Made by a program: the position numbers and the translations under genes. Below the pieces are notes generated by a model. It had not been told where the DNA came from. It ran no database searches and saw nothing but the letters and a program-made list of their open reading frames with translations. From positions 7,759,503 through 7,823,502 of the forward strand of contig NC_045143.1 of assembly GCF_008831285.2 (NCBI RefSeq): a stretch of 64,000 nt of DNA. Direction: 5' to 3'. This document shows, in pieces, positions 30,771 through 43,520 of the stretch. Within the stretch, counting starts at the first letter, position 1; every line of letters begins with the position of its first letter. Source of the stretch: Nymphaea colorata (taxonomy: Eukaryota; Streptophyta; Magnoliopsida; Nymphaeales; Nymphaeaceae).

Positions 30771-31480
30771 ATTGCTTCGAGAACCTTTAGAATGCCAGAG
30801 CGACACTGAGTCGAGACTCGAGGCCTCAGAGTCCTGCGGAACCGGCATCGGTAATTCCACCTCCAGCGCCATTCCTGCACACCGTCCGGCTCGCCGCCAT
30901 CATTCTTCCGGCCCTCTGGAGATCCTCCATGCTCCCTTTAAGAGCATCACCTCTAGCTCTTCTTCCGCAGTCGCAGCTTCCAGAGTGAATATCCACCGGC
31001 TCCTGCACACGCGTCCCCACAGTCAGCTCAAGTTTTCCTCGTGGCATCTCAGGAACGACTTGGTAATGGGTTCCCTCCCTTCCTCTGTAATTCCCCAACA
31101 CTAGCCGTGCTTCTATCGCTCCCATCCATGGCTGTAGCAGCCTTAGCTTGGATAGCTACAGGTGGAGAAACAGGGTCGACGGCGTCTTCCACCAACACAA
31201 GGTCCGTCGTTGCAACAGGGGAAGGGGAGGGTTCCATAGCATCCTCTCTTCAAACTGCTGATTGCACTCACTCGAAGTGTCTAAACCAGCCTGATCTGAT
31301 GATTCAAAATTCAACGGCCGCAGTAGCATTGATCGAATCGACTGTTGCCATTGCACATACCATTATACAAATGCAAAGTATCATTTTCCATGTCATGAAA
31401 CTTTACCATGTATACTCTGGGCTATTGAACTTGGAGGAAGTACAGAGATCGTATGCTCAGATCTATATATGAAAGGGTTA
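30771..31480. other. GC-richer island with open frames on both strands, unidentified
   Basis: This roughly 700-bp stretch is clearly richer in G+C and CpG than its surroundings and keeps open frames on both strands: plus 30772-31104 and 31041-31472, minus 30826-31125 and 31049-31237. Translations are rich in Ser, Ala and Thr with no motif I recognise, and none is better supported than the others. It could be a promoter/first-exon region, a decayed gene fragment captured by a transposon, or a methylated repeat. I do not assign a function. Confidence 0.3.
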
Positions 31481-33073
31481 TTAGATTTTTCGATCCGTCG
31501 AACCCGTCACAGCATGCAGCCCAATTCATTGCATCGTGCTAGCATACATGTTTAGCCAGAGCCGGTCATTGGTTTGATTTCATGAGCGTCAACCTTCCTT
31601 GCTCGGAGGCCTTGGAAGTAGACATACTATCTTCAAGCTTTTACGCAATTGGATAAACAAATAACAGAGCCTCTTGGGTTGAGTGTGGTTTCTTAGTGCA
31701 ACAAATAAAAAAAGGAACTACTATCCTAATAACAAAGTCTCGTGACTTGAGTTTGGTTTCTTACAGCAATAAATAAGAAAAAGATCTACCACTGCCTCTT
31801 TTATCTCTTTAATGCTATGTTGTTAGTTATGAAGTCTTTTGCAGTTACGTACATTGAAAGGGAACATTTTTATAAATTTCGTACCTGCCATTTCCTTTTT
31901 TATTTTCACCACAAAGCATGCCTATTTCAAGCATCATGGAGTACATGAAACACATCAGTAGTAGGCTCACAATTCCTTCAAACCCAAAAAGAGGTTCCCT
32001 TAAACTCAAAGTTCAAGGGTGTCCGAGTCATAGAACAATTTGTTATGCACGTCATGTGTTGAACTCCGTGTGTGTGTGTGTGCGTACATGCATGTGCACA
32101 CGCATGTGTGTGTATATATATGTTCCTATAAATTAAAGAAAACGGTTGCCCCACAACAGTGACGCAGAAGCCGTCCCCCGTTTGCATAGGCAAAAACATG
32201 GGATGACTCACTTCCTAGGCGTTCTCGTACATCCTATGCATTTATATGCATGGCACACTCAAGCGCGTCCCGACAACCATCATGTTGCATTATGGTGTAG
32301 ACGACGTCAACGTCCCGTGCAATCGAACACGCTCTATTAAACCTAAGTATACCCTCGAAAAATTGCATTTTGTCAAAACCTGGTCTTTGAGACAACCTGG
32401 TTTTGTAACCAGCTTTTGAAACTTGGTTTCTATTTTTGGATGACAAGGCAAAAGACAACCCTTTATGTAAAACTGGTAGGTTATTCAGGTCGGTTGGTCA
32501 AAACTGGATAGCGAGCTCATGCACGACTGTAGACCGTTCTACTAGTGCTTCATGCTAGAGACGCGGACTCATTTCAACAATCACCAGTTAATCCAGGAAT
32601 TACCCTTCTGCTGCATCGGTCAAGACTGGTCGCAGCTTAAGGCAAGGCTCACAAAACAGGACCCAACCTCACTCAGTCAGTGTTTACAATGCCTCCCCAC
32701 CACGGGATGGGGGGTCAGGCACTACATTGAGAAGGCTTAAAGTTAACATACTTATATATCTTCATCAACACGAAGAATATCGATAAAGAGACCAAACTGC
32801 CCAGTTGCAGTAACAAGTAACGAAACTTTGATTTAGTATTTTATTTACACCACAAAGTATAGAAAAAATATGTGAGAATGGAAAAGAAGCATGAGTAAAG
32901 AAAAAAGATATCAAGAAAACAAGAAGATATGTAAATTTCGCCTCCTTCCCCAGAAAATTAGTTTATGTTACATTATGCTCATAACCAATCTTTGAATCAA
33001 ATGCAAAAAAGTAATGATAGTATGGCATGTACTCTTGCTTTCTTGATATCAGAAAATGTTCACTGTTATTTCC
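31481..33073. other. Intergenic DNA 3' of the ITPK gene
   Basis: No gene was recognised. There is a TG/CA-rich tract with TATATA (about 32069-32122). The last few hundred bases probably include the ITPK 3' UTR. Confidence 0.5.
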
Positions 33074-36000
33074 TCATTTGTCTGCCAACTGCTGCTCGGA
33101 GATTTTAGCAGCTCTGTGCAAGCTTAGCAGGAAATCAGTGAAAATTTGTTCATAACCAGGCATTTTTCCATATCCTGCATGAGGTGTACAACTTCATTAG
33201 AAGTAATGGCTAAAATAATCCAAGTAAAAGAACACATGATTGATTTGATTAGCGTAACATATTCTGATCAATAAGTGTGTGTCCAAGCACACATAACAGA
33301 GTCGTCCGTCAAGCCTGAAGTCCTACAGAACAAGCACTTACTAGCACATAGACATGATCCCAGATATTTTCCTTATTTTATTGCCTTGCTTAGTAAATAC
33401 CTCTAATTAAATTGCTCATCCAATATTCTTTGTTCATAAGATATTCTTGGATTAAATTGTTCATCCATATTTTCCTTCCCAAAAGTTCAGAACCATATAT
33501 ATTTAGGAACACAAGCTATCAGTTGAAGATTTTATATCATTAATGCCCATCGACCTATACATCCAAACATGTCAAAGAAACAACATAACAAGGAAAAAAA
33601 AAAAGGAAAGAGAGAAAGGAACTACTGGAAAAGCGTCATTCCATTCTACTGTGGAATATGTGAACATAGTCCTAACGACTAGAGAGTGAAAATTTGATTG
33701 ATCAATAGAGATAGAGAGTGAATAATTGATTGATAATCTTCATATTCTGTAAAGTTCCAAATTTTCACCAACAGCTGGAACGTGAAGCTCTCATAGGTAA
33801 TGCTCCATCTGAGTAGTCTTGAAAGAAAAAGAATGGAGCTGGGAGTTGTAAATTTTTATTACTATTTGCACATATGGACCTGATAACACTTTGTTATCAT
33901 AGCTAAATCAAGATATCGTTTTTAACATGCAAAAGGTATGTTCTATATTATACAGGACAAAGAATTAATGCAGTTTCTAAGCATGTGAAAGTTTCTCAGA
34001 CTAATTTGTTTTTTAGATAATTTTTTTGACCCTTAATCTTCATTTTTTCCATGTCTCTTACAGTTTCATATTTCATCCTCTACTATTCTTACTCTTCCAC
34101 TAAAGGAAAAAGAATAAGAGCCACTCTGTTAGGTGCTGATCTAGATCAGTAGTTGATGGACTAGGCTGTTACACCCAAGATTAATAATTACTAATGCAAA
34201 TGATACAAAATCTGCTTGAAAAAAGATATCCAATTACATCTAGCTGTAGGCATCTGAAAGATGAGAATGTAAGTTTACTATCAGTGGATGTAACAGACAT
34301 TCCTCTAGCAAAACAAAGATGTCTCCTGGACAAAGCTAAGCTCCATTCCCATTCATTTTCAAAATAATGGCTTATGGAAGGAGACACCACCAGCTCCTCT
34401 TCCCCAACAACCTCCTCCCCACAAACAGATGAATTTCAGAATGTAAATTCCATGATATGTAAGTTAAGACATGATACATAAGAACAACTTAATTATATAA
34501 GCAAACTAATCAACAAACCTGGAAAATAGTTGATGTCAATTACATAATACCGATGTTGGGTCCCATGTTCCCGAATTATATCTATATTAAACAACTGTAA
34601 CCCCTACCAAGATCAGGAAAAGGAGAAAGATATTAGGAGACACATTAATAAAGACACGAGTGGAAAGTACAGGTAGTAAGAGTTTGTCATGTTCCTACAC
34701 TATGTAGATATCCATAATTTGGAGTTGCAACAATTTTGTTGGCATTTACTGCAATAGCCTGTGGCTATCTATAAGAACAATAAGCCACTGTCTCAGATAT
34801 AGGATTACCAGCCTGTCTCGTAATTCCCTTGCAAGTCTTTCTAGCAGAATCCTTGGTGGAAGTTCAGCAACACAGGGATCCAGATCTGCATCATCAGCTG
34901 AAGCTGCAGCACATGACACCCGTGGAAATGGGATAACGCCCAAACCTGAAGGTCCCCGTTTATCAACATCAGGCAATGAAAAGCGCCTCACCACATTGAC
35001 AGCATCGCCAACAATATAAACCTTGAAAAGAACACCACCTGAAAGAAAATGCCAAAAAGAGACAACTTTGATAGTTTAAGAATAAACTATACATATCACA
35101 TGATAGCACGGTTCATTGCAAGAGCAAATTTTCTTCGAGTAATTAATTACAGTAATTTTTACACAAAACTAGGAGTGAGAAAAAAGGGATGGGATACACA
35201 TCTGATTATCAATCCTTGAGGAGTTCAACGAACAAAATCAACACCTTATAATAACTAGCAGGAATTTTTAACAGGAAGATACAATGTTGACAACATACCA
35301 TGGTTAATGAATTCCTGAAGCACCAGTGGAGGTTCAAGCTTTGATAGAGACAATTGATCATAAGCAAGGGATAGCTCATGCGATTTAGCAGTTCCGTCGA
35401 CAACATAAGGTTTTACAACTGTTAGAAACAGACACAGGTGAGCACAAAACTTTAGACAGAACAACCAGTGCATTTGCTGGACATCATGGTTCCTTTATAC
35501 AACAGAAGAACCAAAAGCAAATGGAACACAACGAAAAAGAAGGACAAACCAAGTCAGATACTCTTCTTACCAAGAGGCAGTTTCAATCCAGCTTGTGCAA
35601 CAGCCTCAGGAATAGCTCCTGGATCTGTGGTTACAACTAGCTGCTTAGGTATACGAACTTTTCCTGCCATCAAAATAGTATAGAATCAAAATCACCATTC
35701 TTTTCCAGGGTTCCAAATACAAAGTGATCCATTGCTAGACAGGAAGTAGTTTGACAAAGGACACAAACCTACAATGCCATGTGGAAGGAAATGGGCTGCC
35801 CCAAATGCTGAAGGCAATCAATTGGAAGGTTACTGAAGCTCCTATTTGCATTATTAATGCACAGCAACTTAAGAAGAACAACAAGAAAATGGAACACAAA
35901 AGGCTTTGACCCTTAAGAAGGCCAAAATCTTAACCCTTTGCCTACCATGAATACTAGTTCAAAAGGAAGTCCATGGCACAAAAGACGCAGATGAATTTTG

Positions 36001-39000
36001 TGACACCACATATTTCCTGATCCTTGAATAGCAAATTCAGTAAAAATGTACTGGATGACTGGATGTTTTGTCCACCACATATTGCCCCTACAATTTCTTG
36101 AACCCTGAATGCTTTTTCACATTGATTGTTGCCAGTAAATGCAAGCAATTAAAGACAAGAATAGAAATGTTGCACAATCCTTATGAAAAGGTGTCATTTC
36201 TCTTAGAATGTGAGAAATCATTCTATGATCTACAAATTTTTAAGTAGGAAGAAGGCAAAAATTGGTGAACCTCTGCATAGAAGGAACACGAGTATAAGGT
36301 AAATGCTTGACCATGCATGACGGTGTGTGTACATGCAACTCCACACATGTTAGCATGATGTATATTTTTCTTATCAAGATACGAAAGATTCTAAGAGTCC
36401 TATTCATTGGATTATGAAAGTTACTAAGGTGCCAGTCTTATTATTATAATTATTCTCTCCAGTCCACCATTATATTGTGTTCATCATTCTTAACATCCAA
36501 GCTAACAATAAGTCGCGCATTTGAGCCTCTAACCAGTACTTTCATACATTATGCAGAAATAGATGTTTTCCCACTAAATTAACACTACACATGCTTTCTT
36601 TTAAACAATCCATGATATTTAGCTTATAGGGTCTCATTTCCTCATCATTGATACCTTTTCATTCCAAGAACCAATTTTGTACCGCTTCCAGAATCCAGAT
36701 TCAGCACATAGTGTTCACATCGTTAAAGTGTTAAGTGTCAACTTTTTTTTTGTGTTCTGAAAGGTAAAGTAAAGGTGATGTTCCATGAAGCGCATGTTAT
36801 TATAGTCTCTCAAGCAATAAAAGTTATCTGTGGCTAAACACTATGAGATGCTTTAAGTAGTACCAATATCATACAGTGCATCCCTCTCAATGTGACCAAC
36901 CAAGTTTCACCATTTAGATTTTTCATCATCCACAAATGTTGCCATCAGAAACTAAATATGGTCTAGACATTTCAGGCCATGGAACACGATTAATGGTCTG
37001 CAACTACAAGTAAGAAATACAACATTAGGCACATGAAAGTCACATCTAAGATCACTTGAGAATGTAAAAATTTCTTTCTCAACTTGTTGCAAATTTAAGA
37101 AAGTCTGAGCTGATGCACAATGGACAACTGGCGAATGACTTCAGTTGAAACTTGAGAAAGTCAGTGACAACTGACACATGGACCAAATTCCTCGAGAATG
37201 ACCATCCAGCTTGTAATAAAAAAGCAATTCTATTGAAAATTACAAAAGCAGTTCCTCGAATGGAAGCAAAACTGCCTCATCGATGACAGATACCTTCAGA
37301 AGCAGAAAGATTCAAGTCAGCAACATCTTGGAGCATGGATTGGCGGTTGTCTAGGTGCTGGATGGCAGTAGGAGGATCTAAGACAGTGACCTCAGGGTGC
37401 AGTTTCTTGTAGTCCTAAAACAGAGTCAACCAGTTGTTATATGGTCTTTTCTTTTTGCTAGCAAACATAAATTGTGAAGCAGAAGTTATTTATGATACTA
37501 AGCTGCAAGAGTAACACAATGGTTCATATTTAAATGGCAGCATCCAAATCAATTCGACGTCGGCAGTGCACATCACCATGCTGCACCATTTTTTATCAAA
37601 CATAAGATGACCACCATCTACATAACAAATGTACATGTAAGTTCTCATACTTTCACTTTGAAGTAAAAACAGTTCAATCGTTTCCTTTCCTCTTATTGTA
37701 ATGGAAAAGTCAGAAGTCAGCCTTGAGATTCCTTGGAGTACAGAATTTCACTGTTTGATACTTCAGAATGTCCTTGTTTCTTGAAGGAGTAAAATGAAAC
37801 AAAAAAAAAACCTTTATTTCTTTCAATCATCATTCCTCTCAAATTTCTGCATTGGCAACTCTCATATGATTTGATAAAAATTAGGTAGCATAGTTTCTTA
37901 AACTGGTATGCATCCAAAAAAAATTCTAAAACTAGCGAAAGTGAATATAGTGAAAAATGTAAAAAGATTAAATTACACTGAAATGGATGTTGAAACAGGA
38001 ACTAAAAAATTAAAAGGGAAATATGGATAACAAATATCTTCCAAGTTTCAGCAAAAAATGGTCGAGAGGGAAGGGAACATAGTTCTCATGCTGCCACCTT
38101 TAATTGCATTGTACAAGATACTAGAGGTGATGAGGATAGATTTGTGAGTAAAAATATGCAATTGCAGAACAAAAAAACCTTAAATATTTCAGGTATTACT
38201 AGTCTCAAGGTAGTGAAAAGAGATTCATTTTGTCCTTTTCTGGTGACCAAGCGAAACAAGAAGCAAGTAATCTTTCAACATAAGGGGTTAAGCTAATAAC
38301 AAGTTATGAATAAGAGATTCAATTTTGAGGGTAGATAGAAGACAACAGTGAACACCAAACAAACACCAAAATCATGACTCCATGGCAGTTCAAAAATTTT
38401 AAATGCATGTGACCTCTAAAATACCTATCCTGCATTATGAACTCATACAATGACATACAACTTTTAAAGGACAAAGGCAAAGTAGATTCCAAAGAACCAG
38501 TTTCGAAAAAAAGACATCATTGTGCAAAATTATAAAGGGTTCTGCATTGAAGTTTCGTTCAATACCTATCAGTAATGCATCCATCAATTGCCACCAACCG
38601 TGTAATGCAACAAAAAGAAAGAAACAATAAATACATTGGAAACAGTGTACAGCAGTTAATTGTAATCTGATTGCCAGGAAACCTTTATGCACATCAATAA
38701 ATATTTTATTAAACATTCGTACAAAACTCAGAGCCATCAACCAAAAAATGCAACACACACACATTGGAAAATGAGTGCGACAGCTAAGTGCCACTTTTGT
38801 GTATACCAACTAATTTTTCGATTAAAGATTCAAACAGAATCGGAGCTCAGGGATTTGCCAATCCAAGCACATATCTCTGACTCAAAAATAGGTCGTACAG
38901 TTTCATTATACACATTAAGACATCAAACCTAGAAGGATTATGATAATTAGAAATTCAATAAAAGATATTTTGAAGAAAAATAAATAATAACAAGTACCTC

Positions 39001-40464
39001 AAGGATTTGAAACCACTCTTTCCCCGAGAGCTGGAACAGGAAAAAAAAGAAAAGAAAGAAAAAGGCAGCATTAGGAGGTGGGTCATCAAATAACAAGCAG
39101 CAGAGATAGACTCAGATCTATAAAAGGTTTGAACGATGAACAAAATAAGCAAGAAAATCGAGAAACAGAAACAATGACAAAACCAAGTAAGCCGCATCAT
39201 TAACTTACTTTATGCAAAATAACATCGAAAGGCCCCTGCTCCTCAAGTGATTTGTTCCGGTCAATAGCAACAAACATTATACCTTTTTTCCTGCATCATT
39301 TTAAACATAGTCTTCAAACTCCACCGCTTCAAATGATCCGTTCAGGAAAAAAAAAAAACATCCACGTGAGTCAATACATTTCTGTCTGATAAAGAATACG
39401 AGAAGACAAAATTAACCACCTGAGAAACAGGGAACAAATTTCCAAAGCACCACAAATTGGAAATTCATGGACACACTGTTCTTTCTTTCTTGTCGTACGG
39501 CGACGGGCAGTGTAGACAAGAAAGCAAAGTTAGAGTAACAGGACTTCACGTCAGGCTCACAAACAGTGAGATCAACGGAACAAGCAAAGCTGAGTAAAGA
39601 TGAGCAAAATTCACTCGAGAACTTTCCAGTATGATCTATGTGCAAAGCCATGCATTCCTTCAGGTCGCGGCACGAAAGGAAAGAGGGACACGAAAAATGT
39701 GCATTTCCTTTACCCGAAGAAGAAACAGGATTTAACACATACAATCAGCATGACCTAGCGTCCTGTAAAGAAAGACAAGATAAAGAAACATATCCAATAT
39801 TCTGAGTCCATGATTCGAGAAAAACTTGAACCCAACAAGATCATCGCACAACAACAGAAGCAGGACAAGTGGCACTTCTGTTTGTTTACTATTTTCCATG
39901 TTTTTTTAACTGTTTTCCTCTTTCTCCAGGCACCATAAGAAAGCAACAAGGACGAGCATGCAAAACAGGTGGATAAGAATATCTGCCGGCATATGCTAAC
40001 AAATTCCTCAATAGAAAATCAAACCTCCTCAATTAGACGAGAAGAACAAAACTTCAAATTCTGGATATACCACCACCAGCGGACCACTAAATATCCATTC
40101 CAAGGAAGCTGGAAAGCCATGACTCGCCAAGAAAAACACTAAAACTGAAAAAATCTAAATACCCACCTTCAGAAAGACTGCCAAATTTCCAAATAACCAA
40201 AGAAAAAACGAAAATCACGATAACCAACAAAACCCCCACAGGTGGGTGTAAGGAAATACGACCAAAGGAGGCAGTAGGGAAGAGAAACAAGGTTACAAGA
40301 ACTCGCCTCGCTAGACCTTCTAGCTTTGGTTGCAAGAAACTTTTGACCTTCTTAGAAGTGAGAGCGTAACCCACCACCATTTTGTGGTTGGAAGAGGCAG
40401 ACATTTCTTCTTCTGCCTTCGGCATCACACGCCGCGACAGTTGCTTAGAAGAAGACCATAACAT
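33074..40464 (-). CDS. ITPK: Inositol-tetrakisphosphate 1-kinase (inositol 1,3,4-trisphosphate 5/6-kinase), 9 exons, about 340 aa
   Basis: A cytosolic ATP-grasp kinase that phosphorylates inositol polyphosphates, contributing to phytate and, in plant ITPK1-type enzymes, inositol pyrophosphate synthesis. Exons on the minus strand: 40464-40307, 39290-39209, 39030-38998, 37414-37294, 35663-35571, 35418-35299, 35038-34809, 34603-34519 and 33174-33074 (TGA). All phases join in frame. Motifs by residue: [20 protein letters not shown] from about 30; [14 protein letters not shown] (163-176, K165 a likely ATP contact); [19 protein letters not shown] (hinge and substrate loop, about 196-214); [12 protein letters not shown] with D287; and [15 protein letters not shown] with D302 and N304 as Mg-binding candidates. 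[11 protein letters not shown] and the ELPP region are also present. Length matches plant ITPKs (about 320-350 aa). The open frame extends to 40548, but there it begins at GTG; the in-frame ATGs are 40464, 40425 and 40404. I chose 40464 as the first in-frame ATG; starts at 40425 or 40404 would give 327 or 320 aa. The first intron uses a GC donor. No damage seen. Confidence 0.94.
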
Positions 40465-40529
40465 TCCACAAGGAAACGGCCGAATGGATTCGCCAAAGAT
40501 ACCGAGGGGGAGAAGAATATATCGATTGC

Positions 40530-40541
40530 TCAATACATCAT
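40530..40541 (-). promoter_or_regulatory. Minimal upstream ORF (Met-Met-Tyr-stop) in the ITPK leader
   Basis: ATGATGTATTGA lies on the minus strand 66 bases upstream of the chosen ITPK start, in a different frame. If transcription starts near 40600 it would be in the 5' leader and could lower initiation at the main ATG or regulate it. Confidence 0.35.
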
Positions 40542-40624
40542 CTCCCACTCCGAGAGAGAGAGATTTTTAAATGAAAATCCTTCAATCTTACCCTGCTAGG
40601 CATCTTTTGAAACGGATTAGTGTC

Positions 40625-40634
40625 ACATATATAC
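40625..40634 (-). promoter_or_regulatory. Candidate TATA box of the ITPK gene
   Basis: The minus strand reads TGTATATATG about 160 bp upstream of the ATG at 40464, which would place the transcription start near 40600. A CT-rich run (about 40552-40563 on the minus strand) is in the predicted leader, as in many plant promoters. Motif match only. Confidence 0.45.
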
Positions 40635-40639
40635 AGGCA

Positions 40640-43229
40640 TGAGAGAGACAAATGGTCTGCCCCTCCCCTTGTAATTTGATGTGGATGCGTTAGCAGGACC
40701 TTTTGGTTCAAAGTCGATCTTGTTGTTTTGAAATAAAGCTCATGATATTTTAAGACTTCTAAGTTTTATATTTTGTGAACCGTTGCATTTTATCCGCCAT
40801 TATTTTTTCCTTCCATACTTCTAAATGATGTGATTGTAAACTTTATTCCTTACTAAACACACACAGACATAGCTGTCCAACTATTTAACGAGGTGGTCAT
40901 GAAGCGAGATAAATTATGATCCAATTACTCACATAGCGTGACACTGCATGTTTAAGGTTGTCTCTTCTACAAAATTTACCATATAAATGTGATCTTGATG
41001 CGTTGAGAACCAGACATCCTTTAAGTAGAAGTTAAGAACAAATCTTTCCATAATTAATCTAGCAGGACGTTACTAAAAACATCAAAATATCATCAATTTT
41101 TTCGGGCAAACTCTAGGCTTAGAAAGTAATACTTAAACAAGTAATAGATGACCGTCCCTTCTCCTACATTGCTGTGTTTGGATGTACAATTAGGACAAAT
41201 AGTCGGTCCTTACAGGACTACTGCAAGGAGAAACGGGACATGTTTTTCAACAACATTTATGTATCATGCTATCTTGAAAAGAATCTCATGATCTTGGATA
41301 TACATCTTTGAATTGAGACTTCAAATTTGTCTAAGAAAGTACATATATATACATACACATTTATATATATCAAAAGAATAGTGACTTTCCTTTTTCATAG
41401 TTATTCAACCATCTAATCAGGCCATCTAATCCATAATGATGAACAGTTAAAGAAATAAGAAAAAAAAAGTGATTATAATTTTCATCACCTAGTATTAGTT
41501 CACACTTTCCTCTTTTTATTTTTCTTTCAACCAATATGTTTAAGACGATGACCCTAGTTAGATCGTTGAGTAACTGTAGATAACAAAGTGATGATTCACA
41601 AACACACACACATATATATGTGTGTATGTTTCCGCTTATTTGTTCTAAGCCGAGCCATTATATTTCACCAAAAACCGCTTGCCATTGACAACAAAATTAT
41701 GCTGCACCGTGAGAAATGGAAAGATTTAAACCTTTTTATTGGGCTCATCCTAAAGTCTACACAAAGAGTAGCTCTTGTCTTAGGATTTTATATACATAAA
41801 TTGAATGGGTTTCCCAAGTTTTGGTTGCTATGCCCAAAGGTAATGTTTTAATTAATCTGATGATACGGATAGACTCAGCATTTTTTTTTGCCACAGTCAA
41901 ACAATCACTCACATGCACACACACTCTCTCTCTCTCTGCATATACACACACACTAACGCTCGTTCTGTCTAATATATAGATATGTATACGCTAAAAAACC
42001 TATGAGGTTGTAGGTATTTGGTTGCATCATGGCTTACTTTTTATCTGTTCTATTTTTGGTTTCATAAATGTTGATGGGGAGGAGGGCTTCGTAGAGTGTG
42101 CCCTCAAAATCTAACTTACATTAAGATTCAATTGATGGCAACTTCAATTGAAATTAGTGTGGCACACTTGAAAATATATACCTTGCTCAAATGAGTGATT
42201 TTGGCACCATTTTAACTTTATTAACAGAACTAATGTGGGAGCTGATTTGCCCTGAACAGTTTGCGGAAAATTAGTTTTTTCTTTGTTTGACCTCAATCTT
42301 TATTTGTTAAAGGCCTTTTACAGAAAAAGAAAAACACTTGTCAAGACCTAGGTGGGGTACCGTGTACTCATCAACTAGAGTGATGTGATCTCACCGACAA
42401 TCCAAAGAAGTAGTACCTACGAAAATCAAACTGATGGCATGCCTTTTACGTAATCGCCGACCAATTACGTTATGCCATTTGGGGCTTCCTTTTTTTGACT
42501 CTATCGTGTATTTTTCTCAACCAATTCAATTTCTTTTGTTAAAACATCAAAAAGAAAGGAAAAAAGGAAAAAAAAGAATGAAGAGGAGCAAAAAAACCAT
42601 GTAGATTTAGGTTTTGGTGGTTGGCTAGAAACTAATTGATTAATTGAAGCATTTGAAAGGCACATATGAAATTAAAAATTGTACAAAAACCCGTCAGATT
42701 GAATATGGAATAGTGTACTGTTGTTGTTTCAAAGGGCATGTGATGAATCTACAAAAAAGGGAAAAGAGAAAAAGACCTGTTCTTTGTCTTTCTTTTTTAA
42801 GTCTAACACCTTTTACGAGCATTCCATGCCTCCACTAGCAATATTCTTTTGGTACACAAAGAGTAATGATAGGCTGAAGGCATATTCTAAGTGCACTCTC
42901 ACCTGTTTCCATTAAAAAATGTTCCCCATCTTCAGCATGGTGCCAAGATTCCAGTGGACCCTCCTCTATCCATGCTATCTTGATCTAATTGGTAAAAGTT
43001 ATGGCAAGCGACTAGATCTGATATATTTATAGTCCACGAAGGTTGACTCTAAAACTGATGGACAATAGGAGAGATCAAGCATGAGCGCTCGATTTATCAA
43101 TGGTTGACAGAAAAACAAGAACAAAAAACTAAATATCCTTGTTTTTTGGTCAACTATTTATCATGATGTATCAAACAGTTCTTATGAGTAAGCTGAGTAA
43201 TTATGGCTATCTGGAGTTACCATTCAATT
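40640..43229. other. Intergenic, no recognised gene
   Basis: AT-rich, with small microsatellite-like patches: CACACA/TATATG at about 41600-41628 and CTCTCT at about 41925-41938. Open frames are under 90 codons and carry no family motif. Confidence 0.5.
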
Positions 43230-43230
43230 T

Positions 43231-43313
43231 CTCTCTCTCTCTTTCTCTCTCTCTCTTTCTCTCTCTCTCTATAGATAGAGAGAGAGAGAAAGAGAGAGAG
43301 AGAAAGAGAGAGA
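43231..43313. repeat. Polypyrimidine/polypurine inverted repeat (hairpin-forming)
   Basis: A left arm of TC runs interrupted by TTTC at two places is followed, after a few bases (ATAGAT), by a GA-run right arm interrupted by GAAAG at the mirrored positions. The arms of about 38-40 bp are nearly perfect reverse complements. The conserved interruptions show that this is a true inverted duplication rather than two independent microsatellites. Confidence 0.85.
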
Positions 43314-43520
43314 TTTAAATATATTTTTCTATGATGAGGAAGAATCGGGGCATTTTGGACTTGTCGAACCTGCCAACTTAGGAGGTGTATGTTTGTCGTG
43401 TCCTGTAATGGTTGCCCCTCCAAGAGCAATAAGAGAGGTTACAAACACTCGAATCAAGCAGTAATGTGCTTGTGGGTCCCGCCAGCTAACTACGGCCTAC
43501 GGGACCAACCTCGTGCAACC

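Noticed and set aside
32040-32125. TG/CA tract as a possible regulatory Z-DNA element
   Set aside because: Short and interrupted; ordinary microsatellite content with no link to a promoter.
40465-40548. N-terminal extension of ITPK from 40548
   Set aside because: The first codon there is GTG (the plus strand reads CAC), and the extension is not typical of the family; the first in-frame ATG is 40464.
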